From JAVWGW01 sp036655915 (lineage in GTDB: Bacteria; Actinomycetota; Coriobacteriia; Coriobacteriales; Eggerthellaceae), in the NCBI GenBank assembly GCA_036655915.1, contig JAVVPE010000004.1, forward strand, positions 1-50,918: DNA of 50,918 nucleotides, in the 5' to 3' direction. The notes beneath the pieces are model-generated. The model made no database searches. It had not been told where the DNA came from and worked only from the letters and a program-made list of their open reading frames with translations. Below are positions 1-7,640 of this stretch, one piece after another (positions within the stretch are counted from its first letter, which is position 1; every line of letters starts with the position of its first letter). The position numbers and the translations under genes were made by a program.

Positions 1-1228
1 GAGCTTCGGTGCTGGCGTGTCCTTGCGCGTCGGTTTTAATGCTCACGACAACTTCGCCGGTAGCAGCTTGGGTATTATCGGGACGCAGCACGCTTTGTTC
101 CGAAAGATTAATAATGTCAAAGGCCACATTTTCCAACGGCACTTTAATCGTGGGTTGCCCTTCGGGGTCAGGTGTTTGCTCGCCAAACTTCATGATAGCA
201 ATGTCACCACGTTTGACCGGCTCAGGTGTAATCGGCATGTTGTAGGTATCGACTAGTTCGAGCACGCCATCTGATGTTATCTGCGACGCATAGATGGGAT
301 TGGGATCAGGCAAGAGATAGCCTTGGGGTGCCTTGATCTCTTGCAAGGTGACGGTGCCTAAGGGCAGAGTGATTCTGCCATCTGTCATACGATAAAAATC
401 GTCGCCCGATACCTTATAGGGATGAGCCACCCCATCTTTAGTGACAAAGGTGCTATCTCCTGCAAGTAAATTGACTGTACCTTTTTCATCCGTTTGCATG
501 ATCCAGGAGCGCACCGGGGTGGCGCTTTGCGTCCAAGCGGTGTCGGTGGTGGAATGATAGTCACTGTAGTAGTTCAGCTGCCAATGCGAGAGCGCCAAGC
601 TGGCAGAGCCTTGTGGTAGGTTGGCGGCATCGTAGGTTTTATCCCCATCGTATTTGGCCAACAGGGTACCGATAGGGTCATTTTGCGGCTTTTCCGTAAC
701 GTGTAGATCTACGTTGTCGGAGTTGATGGTTACTACGTAGAATTCTTTATCAAGTTCATAGCCCTTGCCGGGAGTGATTTCTTTTACCTGATAGGTAGAC
801 CCACGCGAAAGCTTGCCCGATTGCGCCCAACCATCGGCATTGCAAGTAAGCCGCCCGACTTCCGCCCACGCGAGGTCATAAATCCCGTAGACCGCACCGG
901 TCATGTCATAGCAGGGGTTGCCCGCCGTGATTGCCGGGTTGCTCGATGTTTTGTGCAGCGTCACCGTTCCCCCGAAATCTTGATGCACGGTGACGGTGCC
1001 GCCTACGCGCTGGTAGCCATCGGCGTAGTCATGCGGAGTAAGCACCACGTAGTAGGACACGGTTTCAGCAGCAACATCAACCGATGTGACCGTAGCTTCG
1101 TAGGTGCCGCTATGCCCCTCGCTGGTGGCGTGAGTGAAAAGGTGTCGATGCACTCTAAACCCCACCTTAGACGGGCTTACAGCGCCTCGATGATCTAGGG
1201 TTTTACCAATCGCGATTATGGGCGACAT
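1..1228 (-). CDS. SpaA/Cna-B-type surface adhesin, partial (C-terminus off the window, N-terminus apparently lost)
   Basis: One reading frame stays open on the minus strand from an ATG at 1228 to the left edge, about 409 residues. It encodes repeated prealbumin-like (SpaA/Cna-B) domains of Gram-positive pilins and adhesins. Each visible repeat starts with a lysine strand (VTLHKTS, GTLLAKYD, IAIMKFGE), and two end in the glutamate motif (VKEITPGKGYELD, LQEIKAPQGYLLP); in this family Lys and Glu join in an internal isopeptide bond. Such proteins are normally secreted and anchored to the wall by sortase. No signal peptide is present: the 5' end of the frame overlaps the end of the fic gene, and clear family similarity begins only near VGFRVHRH (about 1150). 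I infer a 5'-truncated gene or remnant; the start given is simply the first ATG available. The C-terminal sorting signal, if any, lies outside. Confidence 0.7.
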   Translation of the reverse strand, partial: MSPIIAIGKTLDHRGAVSPSKVGFRVHRHLFTHATSEGHSGTYEATVTSVDVAAETVSYYVVLTPHDYADGYQRVGGTVTVHQDFGGTVTLHKTSSNPAITAGNPCYDMTGAVYGIYDLAWAEVGRLTCNADGWAQSGKLSRGSTYQVKEITPGKGYELDKEFYVVTINSDNVDLHVTEKPQNDPIGTLLAKYDGDKTYDAANLPQGSASLALSHWQLNYYSDYHSTTDTAWTQSATPVRSWIMQTDEKGTVNLLAGDSTFVTKDGVAHPYKVSGDDFYRMTDGRITLPLGTVTLQEIKAPQGYLLPDPNPIYASQITSDGVLELVDTYNMPITPEPVKRGDIAIMKFGEQTPDPEGQPTIKVPLENVAFDIINLSEQSVLRPDNTQAATGEVVVSIKTDAQGHASTEA

Positions 1229-2183
1229 TACGGGTTGTTCCGGGCTTATCGTGCGCAGCATTGTGAGCTTTTGCGCTTTTTCGTGCATCAGCGAATCGCT
1301 CTTTAGTCGAGGGTTCACGGCTTGTTAAAAACTGCTCTGCCTGCTTTGCGTGGTCAGGTTTATGTTCTAAGTATTTTTCAAAGTTTGGCAATAGGAGCTT
1401 CGCCGGGATAAGGCTGCTGTACGCTTCGAGATACTGATCTACCAATTCCTCGCAATAATTGATAAATATGTTTGGCTGCTCATTAAAAACTTGTAATCCC
1501 TGGTAATAGCGCTCTTTTGTCTCGTCGAGCACGATGAAGGGCACGAGGTCATTGGCTAGGCACTCACGAAACATAATCACACGGCCAACCCGCCCATTTC
1601 CATCCTGGAAGGGGTGAATGCGCTCGAAAAACGTGTGAAAGCCAACAATGTCTCGGTAGGTCTTGCCTAGCTTTGAGCCGTATGCACGCAAAAGCCGCTC
1701 TATCTCGCCATCAACGTCAGCGGGGGCGGTGGTCTGTATGCCGCCCACCCCGTTTTCAATTAACTTCCAACCGCCAACCACAAAATCGGAATTGTCTAAA
1801 TCGTCGGCCGTGCCCGTCTTTAATATACGATGAAAATCTTGCATGAGTTTCTTTGTAAGGGGCTGGTCAAGCGTGTTAAGCATGAAGTCAAACATGCGGA
1901 AATGGTTTCTCGTTTCCGTGACATTATCATTGGGGATGGCTCGACCGGACACCGTGTTTGTCTCAAAAATGGAGCGCGTTTGTTCCTTGGTAAGCGGATT
2001 GCCCTCCATCTTTTCGGAGTTAAAAACAAAAGCAATTTGGTTTTCCCAGTAAAAACCTCGCTCTATGTGTCTGTCGCGCTGATCAACAAGTACTGCATGA
2101 ATTGCACCGGCTTCACTTGCTACCATGTTCGCATCCCCCCAATGACCTCGTGCTGCGTTTTGCTTGATTGGTAATTTTACCAT
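1203..2183 (-). CDS. Fic-family protein (probable AMP-transferase)
   Basis: Fic domain protein, about 326 residues from the ATG chosen here. The complete catalytic signature HPFQDGNGRVGR lies at residues 190-201, with the His that deprotonates the target hydroxyl and the Asn and Arg residues that hold ATP phosphates. Upstream, SEKMEG at 56-61 fits the inhibitory helix [S/T]xxxE[G/N], which places it among Fic proteins with an N-terminal autoinhibitory helix. Fic enzymes usually move AMP from ATP to Ser, Thr or Tyr of a target protein; the target cannot be read from sequence. The frame is open back to 2321, but that extension is antisense to the hipA-like remnant, so ATG 2183 is preferred. No good ribosome site is visible, so the start remains uncertain. 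It lies between two degraded genes, and base composition looks more AT-rich than the core genes, which suggests transfer. Confidence 0.85.
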   Translation of the reverse strand: MVKLPIKQNAARGHWGDANMVASEAGAIHAVLVDQRDRHIERGFYWENQIAFVFNSEKMEGNPLTKEQTRSIFETNTVSGRAIPNDNVTETRNHFRMFDFMLNTLDQPLTKKLMQDFHRILKTGTADDLDNSDFVVGGWKLIENGVGGIQTTAPADVDGEIERLLRAYGSKLGKTYRDIVGFHTFFERIHPFQDGNGRVGRVIMFRECLANDLVPFIVLDETKERYYQGLQVFNEQPNIFINYCEELVDQYLEAYSSLIPAKLLLPNFEKYLEHKPDHAKQAEQFLTSREPSTKERFADARKSAKAHNAAHDKPGTTRNVAHNRDW

Positions 2184-2762
2184 GCTTGCTTGCGGGTTTC
2201 GTGACGCGATATGAGCCACACCCCGATGGTACCCGCTGTCTCTATAAAGGTTCAAGCGTGTCGTCAAAACATGTCGGCGAAGCTCGTGCTGAATTCCTTG
2301 CCTCTCAAGTCGCTGAGGCAATGGGCCTTAACGCCGTTGAATACGACCTTGCGACGTGGGCCGAAACAAGCGCAGAGGCGTGCTCTACCTGCAAGCTGTT
2401 TTGCTCGAAAGATGTTTCTTATCTTCGATAACGGAAGATCGCTTTTCTTCGATTTGGGGTTCAGCCAATCGGGGGATTTCAGCCAGGAATCAAGGTTTAA
2501 GCTCCCTTCGTGGTCGCAAGTCACTTTCGAGGAACAAGCGGCACGATTTATCGGCCCGGTGCAGCAAGCGCAGCTTGAAAAGCTCCAAAGCTTCGAGTTT
2601 GTAAACAGTGCGAAGTTTGCTTTTCCGACACCCTACCTGAAAGATTTATCCTGTTTTATCCAGAAGAGAGCGGAACAACTTTTCTCCTTCCCTGCCCAAT
2701 CAAGAGAAGCACTGCGTGAAACGGCGCAGGCAACAAGGAATAAAAACTCCCCACACATTTAA
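2168..2762 (+). pseudogene. HipA-like Ser/Thr kinase remnant with the catalytic core deleted
   Basis: Two pieces of a HipA-like protein lie in different frames. The first (to 2431) carries the N-lobe pattern of such proteins: LYKGSSV, then a stretch around EFLASQVAEAMGL, then CKLFCSKDVSYL. The second (about 2418-2762) starts at IFDNGRSL and continues through FEEQAARFIGPVQ, which resembles the C-terminus after the active site. In family members roughly a hundred residues separate these parts, including the catalytic Asp and the metal-binding Asp; here they are adjacent and out of frame. The 5' end also looks clipped where it meets the divergent fic gene. HipA kinases phosphorylate targets such as glutamyl-tRNA synthetase; this copy cannot be an active kinase. 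Family assignment rests on remembered patterns, not a search. Confidence 0.65.
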
Positions 2763-2890
2763 TAAAAATACTGCCGAAAGAAATAGTGAATCAAGGGTTG
2801 AGGGCTGAAAAACCCCCGTGCAAAACGCTACCGTTTGCCAGCAAATAAGCACCTCTGGACAGATATTGGACAGCCAGCTTCACAACTTCC

Positions 2891-2933
2891 AAAAAATGAA
2901 AGCAGGTCAGAAGCTTTTAAGCCTCTGACCTGC
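2891..2933 (-). terminator. Rho-independent terminator of tRNA-Pro
   Basis: Long inverted repeat (arms gcaggtcagaagc and gcctctgacctgc, about 2902-2933), followed on the minus strand by TTTCATTTTTT. It lies 9 bases past the CCA end of tRNA-Pro. Confidence 0.8.
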
Positions 2934-2941
2934 GATGTTTG

Positions 2942-3018
<77 letters not shown>

Positions 3019-3093
3019 TTCATGCGCTTTTTGAAAGAAACGTTTCTCTCTCAAAAGCAGCGTTGACTATATTAACGGTAGTCGGCCTTCTTT

Positions 3094-4296
3094 TCAAGCC
3101 AGAAATGAAAGTGATTTATCTAAAATCACATCTGCCAGTTCATTTTTTGACATAACGGGCAAATCAACGACGGTTTCAGGGGTAACGAAGCATACTTTAT
3201 TGTCGTCGGTTCCAAAACCTTTGTTTTCCCCGACCTCATTGGCCACGATCATGTCCGCATTTTTCTTCAGCAATTTTTCGCGTGCGTTTTCGATAACATC
3301 ATCGGTTTCGGCAGCAAAGCCTACCACCACTTGATGGTCCTTAGCCTTGCCCATGGCGGCTAGGATATCGGGGTTTTCAACCAGCTGAAGCTTGGAAAGC
3401 GCCCCTACGCCATCGCGCTTCTTCAACTTGTGGTCGCAGGCAGCTTCAGGGCGCATGTCGCTTACCGCCGCCGAGAATATAGCGATATCGGTGGAAGCAA
3501 ACGCCTCCTGGCAGGCCTCAAACATTTCACGCGCCGTCTGCACCTGCACCAGGTGCACGCCTTCGGGGGCAGCAAGCATTACCGGCCCGGAAATAAGGGT
3601 CACTTGTGCACCCCGCCTGGCGGCGGCTCCCGCCAGCGCATAGCCGGTCTTCCCCGAAGAATGGTTGGTGATGTAGCGCACGGGGTCGATGGGTTCAATG
3701 GTGGGACCAGCGGTGATCATCACCTGCTTGTCGGCCAAATCAAGGCCAACTTTAAGTTGCAACAACACTTCGTTGATGATGCGGGAAACATCCGCCATGC
3801 GTCCACGGCCCGTGTCGCCGCAGGCCAAATAGCCCTCCCCCGCTTCGATAAAATGAGCGCCGCGATTAAAAAGCGTGCCCATGTTTGCGCGCGTCGCCGT
3901 ATTTTCATACATGTTGACATTCATGGCAGGCGCAATAACGATAGGCGCCTTCGTTGCCAAGGCGGTGGTGGTAAGCAGATCATCGGCTATGCCACAGGCA
4001 ATTTTTGCCATAACGTTGGCGGTACAGGGCGCAAGCAGGAAAAGGTCGGCTTCCTGTGCCAGCGATATGTGGTGAATGGGGTCGTTGGGATCATCAAAAA
4101 GCCCGATGGATACCGGTTCGCGCGTAAGGGCACGAAACGTTGTCGGGTCAACAAAATGTGTCGCATTCTGCGTCATAACCACCTTTACCCGCACACCCGC
4201 CTTTTGCAAGCCACGGATAATTTCTGCCGATTTATAGGCAGCAATACAGCCAGTTACCCCTAAAAGTACGGTTCGTTGCTGCTGTGATTCTTCCAT
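3094..4296 (-). CDS. coaBC: Bifunctional phosphopantothenoylcysteine decarboxylase / phosphopantothenate-cysteine ligase
   Basis: CoaBC (Dfp), 400 residues, cytosolic. The ligase half joins 4'-phosphopantothenate to cysteine; the FMN-dependent decarboxylase half then makes 4'-phosphopantetheine for coenzyme A. The decarboxylase domain (about 5-180) shows the flavoprotein start LLGVTGCIAAYK, the catalytic His region HHISL (75-79), PAMN (123-126) and the substrate clamp ACGDTGRGRMAD (158-169). The ligase domain fills the rest, with TAGPTIEPIDPVRYITN and the lysine-rich KLKKRD. Length is normal. The start codon overlaps the hemH stop as TAATG at 4294-4298, so the pair is probably translationally coupled. 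Confidence 0.96.
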   Translation of the reverse strand: MEESQQQRTVLLGVTGCIAAYKSAEIIRGLQKAGVRVKVVMTQNATHFVDPTTFRALTREPVSIGLFDDPNDPIHHISLAQEADLFLLAPCTANVMAKIACGIADDLLTTTALATKAPIVIAPAMNVNMYENTATRANMGTLFNRGAHFIEAGEGYLACGDTGRGRMADVSRIINEVLLQLKVGLDLADKQVMITAGPTIEPIDPVRYITNHSSGKTGYALAGAAARRGAQVTLISGPVMLAAPEGVHLVQVQTAREMFEACQEAFASTDIAIFSAAVSDMRPEAACDHKLKKRDGVGALSKLQLVENPDILAAMGKAKDHQVVVGFAAETDDVIENAREKLLKKNADMIVANEVGENKGFGTDDNKVCFVTPETVVDLPVMSKNELADVILDKSLSFLA

Positions 4297-5324
4297 TATT
4301 TTCTTACTCCTTCAATAGAGGGGCGCACGATGTCAAAAAGTACCTTCACGTGCGCCTTGCTTGCATCAAGACAGGGAACATACACAAATTTTCCCCGTTG
4401 ACAGTGTGCACCTTCGGCCGATAATGCCTGGTAATACGCTGGTGCCAGTTCGGCTTTGACGTCGTAGAGCGTTTCAAGACAATCGACGGAAAACCCCGGG
4501 CACACAAAGTAAACGTCTTGCCCGCCCGCTTCACCCCAGCGCGCCAATATATCGGTCGAAAAGGGTTGCAGCCACTTGCGCGGATCGCCAAAAGGCGATT
4601 GATACCCCATGGTCCAGCGCTTGCGATCAAGGCCCAGTTCGTCGGTTATACCCAGCGCCGTTTCGCCCGCTTGCAATTCGTAGGTGTCGCCCGCCTCGAT
4701 GTGCTCAAGCGGTATGGAATGAAATGAAAGCAGCAGCCTATCTTCGCCCTGCGGATCAAAGCCCGCATGACGCACCGCAGCCGCCAACGCCTTTATATAG
4801 GTAGGTGCCACGTGGTAGCCTTCGATGAAATCGCAGGGCAGCTTCCAACGCATCCGCTTGAGCACCCGACGCACGCAATCAAGCGACGCAGCCGTGGTGG
4901 AATGCGCCGTTTGCGGGTAGAGAGGCAACACCACCAAGCGCGTTACACCTGCTGCCTTAAGTTGCTTAAGAGCCGTAGAAACGCTGGGGTTGCCGTAGGT
5001 CATACCACAGCGCACTTCGACGGTGGGCGCTGTGGGGTCCCCCGCAAAAGCAGCGGTCAGCCCGCGCGCCAACTTTTCATGCGCGATAAGAAAGGGGGAT
5101 CCTTCGGGCTTCCATATGCTGGCGTATTTTTCGGCGCTTGCACGACCGCGTTTGGGCAGGATGGCAAAGTGAAGAATAAACCACCAGATGAAATGGTTTA
5201 CCGACACCACATGCTTGTCCATAAGAAACTGAGAAAGGTACTTGCGCACGGCACGCGGCGTCGGCTTGCTGGGCGTGCCCGTGTTGACCAGAAGGACTCC
5301 ACATGACCCCGCTTCGTCGTTCAC
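4296..5324 (-). CDS. hemH: Ferrochelatase
   Basis: HemH inserts ferrous iron into a porphyrin as a last step of heme synthesis. The 342 residues contain the family landmarks (numbered from the longer frame starting at 5333): SFHSIP at 203-208 with the metal-binding His, YQSPFGDPRKWLQP at 244-257, and CPGFSVDCLETL at 278-289 with the catalytic Glu. The last motif resembles the protoporphyrin type more than the coproporphyrin type, but that distinction is not certain from motifs. The open frame begins with GTG at 5333, which sits directly on the Shine-Dalgarno GAAAGG; the GTG at 5324 has proper spacing and is preferred. Its stop overlaps the coaBC start. No other heme genes are in the window, so the porphyrin source is unknown. 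Confidence 0.93.
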   Translation of the reverse strand: MNDEAGSCGVLLVNTGTPSKPTPRAVRKYLSQFLMDKHVVSVNHFIWWFILHFAILPKRGRASAEKYASIWKPEGSPFLIAHEKLARGLTAAFAGDPTAPTVEVRCGMTYGNPSVSTALKQLKAAGVTRLVVLPLYPQTAHSTTAASLDCVRRVLKRMRWKLPCDFIEGYHVAPTYIKALAAAVRHAGFDPQGEDRLLLSFHSIPLEHIEAGDTYELQAGETALGITDELGLDRKRWTMGYQSPFGDPRKWLQPFSTDILARWGEAGGQDVYFVCPGFSVDCLETLYDVKAELAPAYYQALSAEGAHCQRGKFVYVPCLDASKAHVKVLFDIVRPSIEGVRK

Positions 5325-5410
5325 GTAAAACACCCTTTCTTAAGCTCTTTTGTGACCAATTCGTCAACAACCGCTTGGCGTACCTATCGTTTATCCTAAA
5401 TGAAATCTGA

Positions 5411-5416
5411 TATAGT
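5411..5416 (+). promoter_or_regulatory. Possible -10 element for the CmpB-family gene
   Basis: TATAGT lies 31 bases before the ATG at 5448, in the divergent hemH upstream region. No convincing -35 element is seen at the usual spacing, so this is only a candidate. Confidence 0.3.
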
Positions 5417-5447
5417 TTATCCCACAGCTTGACCCAGAAAGGTAAAA

Positions 5448-6251
5448 ATGGAGAAAGACCCTAAAAAATCAGGCTCTTTGGCGGCTTCGCACGCCGCAAG
5501 CGCAACAGGTGCCACCCCTGGCGCCCGCAATGCTGCTTCCGGCGACCTTGTTGCGCACAATGCAAGCTATGTCACCGCGGTCAAGGAAGTAAAATCCCTG
5601 TTTGGCCAAGGGTTTATCAAGCTCAACTTTTTTACTCTGTTCTGGCTTTTCGTTATAGGTTCCCTTATTGGCCTGGGTGTCGAAACCATTTTTCACGCCA
5701 TCGTCTACGGCGGCTACGAAAGTCGCGCCGGGTTGGTGTGGGGGCCGTTTTCCCCCATCTATGGCGCGGGGGCGGCACTGCTGACACTTTTCCTTAACCG
5801 CTTTTATTATTCGCATAACGTGGTCATTTTTCTGGTTGCTATGGTTGTGGGGTCCACCATCGAATTTGTTACCAGTTGGGGCATGGAATTTTTCTGGGGG
5901 GCTATAGCCTGGGATTATTCGGGCACCTTCGGCAGCATTGCCGGGCGCACAAACTTTCTGTTCGGCGTGATGTGGGGCATGTTGGGTCTGGTATGGGTAC
6001 GTGTGATATTGCCCCTGGTAAAAAAAGGCCTCAAGCTTATCAACCAGAAAAGCCGAGCGGTGCGCATTGTCACCCTTATTGTCACGCTGTTTATGCTGCT
6101 TAACATTACAGTTACCTGCCTTGCCATGGACCGCCAAGGGCAACGCGCTGCGGGCATTGCCCCCACAAACCCCATCGAACAGGCCATCGATGCCACCTTT
6201 ACCGACGCCTGGATGCAGGCACGCTTTGAAAATATGACGGTTTCCGGCTAG
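5448..6251 (+). CDS. CmpB-family (putative ABC-transporter-type) integral membrane protein
   Basis: A 267-residue membrane protein with a polar, Ala-rich N-terminal tail (about 1-55) and then five or six hydrophobic segments. The core around GLVWGPFSPIYGAGA, VVGSTIEFVTSW and FGVMWGMLGLVWV matches the CmpB (formerly DUF1113) family, called putative ABC transporter permeases, though no ATPase partner is nearby and the molecular role is not established. A clear ribosome site (AGAAAGG) precedes ATG 5448. The HxlR regulator follows after 12 bases with its own GGAGG, so the two are likely co-transcribed. Confidence 0.8.
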   Translation: MEKDPKKSGSLAASHAASATGATPGARNAASGDLVAHNASYVTAVKEVKSLFGQGFIKLNFFTLFWLFVIGSLIGLGVETIFHAIVYGGYESRAGLVWGPFSPIYGAGAALLTLFLNRFYYSHNVVIFLVAMVVGSTIEFVTSWGMEFFWGAIAWDYSGTFGSIAGRTNFLFGVMWGMLGLVWVRVILPLVKKGLKLINQKSRAVRIVTLIVTLFMLLNITVTCLAMDRQGQRAAGIAPTNPIEQAIDATFTDAWMQARFENMTVSG

Positions 6252-6263
6252 GAGGCGCTACCC

Positions 6264-6626
6264 ATGAAGCTGCGCAGCGAATATACCTGCCCCCTTGAAC
6301 TGACCCACGATATGATTAAGGGAAAATGGAAATCTATCATCTTGTGGAGGCTGCGCCTGGGCCGCAGCTCTCTTGCCAAGTTGGAACACGACATAGAGGG
6401 CATCACACAAAAAATGCTGCTTGAACAGCTTAAAGAGCTGATGGAGTGCCGCTTGGTAGATAAGGAAGTGTTTGAGGGCTATCCTTTGCGGGTTGAATAT
6501 TTCCTCACACAACCCCACGGCGAAAACATGCTTGCCGCCCTTACCATCATGCAGGAAGTGGGCATTGCCCTTCTGTGTGAAGACGGCAAAGAAGAGGTGT
6601 TGCGGGCAAAAGGGGTTATCGTCTAG
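6264..6626 (+). CDS. HxlR-family winged-helix transcriptional regulator
   Basis: A 120-residue HxlR/MarR-like regulator, the usual length. The diagnostic start CPLELTHDMIKGKWKSIIL has the conserved Cys at 9 and the GKWK turn. The recognition helix region ITQKMLLEQLKELM and the wing follow. HxlR proteins respond to aldehydes, oxidants or unknown ligands and usually control adjacent genes; here the CmpB-like gene upstream or the PEBP-VOC-AEC run downstream would be natural targets (inference). ATG 6264 follows GGAGG. A terminator follows at 6672-6697. Confidence 0.93.
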   Translation: MKLRSEYTCPLELTHDMIKGKWKSIILWRLRLGRSSLAKLEHDIEGITQKMLLEQLKELMECRLVDKEVFEGYPLRVEYFLTQPHGENMLAALTIMQEVGIALLCEDGKEEVLRAKGVIV

Positions 6627-6671
6627 CGCACACCAACAAGCAAGCCAACACTCCCCTCATCCAAAATTCCC

Positions 6672-6697
6672 TTACCCACAAAAAAGTGGGTAATTTC
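6672..6697 (+). terminator. Rho-independent terminator after the HxlR gene
   Basis: Perfect 8-bp inverted repeat ttacccac/gtgggtaa with a 6-base A loop, followed by TTTCTTT on the plus strand. Confidence 0.85.
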
Positions 6698-6716
6698 TTT
6701 AGGGGCGCAGACGTTT

Positions 6717-6722
6717 TATAGT
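6717..6722 (+). promoter_or_regulatory. Possible -10 element for the PEBP-VOC-AEC run
   Basis: TATAGT lies 33 bases before ATG 6755 and directly after the upstream terminator, where a new promoter would be expected. No strong -35 element is visible. Confidence 0.4.
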
Positions 6723-6754
6723 GAACTCAACACAAACCGAGAGAAAGGGTTCAC

Positions 6755-7261
6755 ATGTTAGTAAGCAGCAGCGGTATCGTCAATGGCGTTTATGACGCGA
6801 AGTACGGCGCACGTGGCAGCCAGGTAAATGCCCAGGGCGTGCCCGACTATTCCATCCCCTTCACTATTGAAGAAGCACCTGCACAAACCCAATCCTATGC
6901 GATTGTTCTTGAAGACAAGGATGCCTATCCCGTAAGCGGTGGCTTTGCTTGGATACACTGGTTGGCAGCCAATATTACCCGCACAGACATTGCTGAAAAC
7001 GAAAGCAGAACCGCAAGCGATTTTGTGCAGGGAGCCAACAGCTGGACAAGCCTGCAAGGAGGCCAGCAAAGCGCTGATCTTTCAAGCTTCTATGGCGGCA
7101 TGTGCCCGCCCGATGCGCCCCACATCTACGAATTGCATGTGTATGCCCTTGATACCCTGCTTGACTTGGAGCGCGGCTTTCTTTTTAACGAACTGCATCG
7201 CAAGATGGACGGCCACATCTTGGATTCCTACACCTTGAAGGGTCTGTATAACCATGAGTAA
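6755..7261 (+). CDS. YbhB/YbcL-type phosphatidylethanolamine-binding (PEBP) protein
   Basis: 168 residues, the normal length of bacterial PEBP/Raf-kinase-inhibitor-like proteins, without a signal peptide. Recognisable elements are the central strand with AIVLEDKDAYP, the WIHWLAANI stretch, and YGGMCPPDAPHIYELHVYALD, the ligand-pocket segment of the family (usual form YGGPCPP..GHRY). The His of that segment is present. The biochemical role of bacterial PEBP proteins is poorly defined. GAGAAAGGG precedes the ATG. The 3' end overlaps the next gene by 8 bases, so the three genes to 8577 probably form one operon. Confidence 0.9.
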   Translation: MLVSSSGIVNGVYDAKYGARGSQVNAQGVPDYSIPFTIEEAPAQTQSYAIVLEDKDAYPVSGGFAWIHWLAANITRTDIAENESRTASDFVQGANSWTSLQGGQQSADLSSFYGGMCPPDAPHIYELHVYALDTLLDLERGFLFNELHRKMDGHILDSYTLKGLYNHE

Positions 7262-7640
7262 TTTCGTGCGGGTGAAAAAGGTGGATCACATCGTTATCAC
7301 CACGGCCGAAATCACCGCCTGCATAAGCTTCTATGAAGCCCTGGGCTTTACCGCCCGCGATGCCGGGGGGCGCTGGGAACTTTTCGCGGGCGATTTTAAG
7401 ATAAACGTGCACCTGAAGGGACACGAGCTTGAGCCAAAAGCCCAAAACGTGCAAACGGGCAGCGCTGATCTGTGCTTTGAGATAGAAGGCTCAGCCGAAG
7501 CCTGTCGCCAAACCCTTCTTGAAAGCGGAACCTTCCGCGAACTCGATATTGTGGTTCGTCATGGCGTGCGTGGCGAAATGCATTCACTCTATCTGCGCGA
7601 CCCCGACGGAAACCTTGTTGAACTTTGCAGCTATGAGTAG
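7254..7640 (+). CDS. VOC-superfamily (glyoxalase-fold) protein
   Basis: 128 residues forming a single vicinal-oxygen-chelate domain made of two beta-alpha-beta-beta-beta modules: VDHIVITTAEITACISFYEALGF at the start and LYLRDPDGNLVELC at the end. Likely metal ligands are the His of VDHIV, a His or Glu mid-domain (NVHLKG), the His of GEMHSLYL and the Glu of NLVELC. Family members include glyoxalases, dioxygenases and resistance proteins; the length and YLRDPDGN motif resemble the 'virulence protein'-like VOC subgroup. No substrate can be assigned. It overlaps both neighbours by 8 bases. Confidence 0.9.
   Translation: MSNFVRVKKVDHIVITTAEITACISFYEALGFTARDAGGRWELFAGDFKINVHLKGHELEPKAQNVQTGSADLCFEIEGSAEACRQTLLESGTFRELDIVVRHGVRGEMHSLYLRDPDGNLVELCSYE

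Noticed and set aside
821..1198. Plus-strand frame of 125 codons at the left end
   Set aside because: It is antisense to the clear SpaA-like repeats, which read through the same bases.
2184..2321. N-terminal extension of the Fic frame
   Set aside because: It is antisense to the HipA-like remnant and its composition does not look like a protein domain.
3430..4263. Long plus-strand frame opposite coaBC (and similar ones opposite ileS and pgk)
   Set aside because: These are shadows of highly biased codon use in the real genes; they have no ribosome sites or recognisable motifs.
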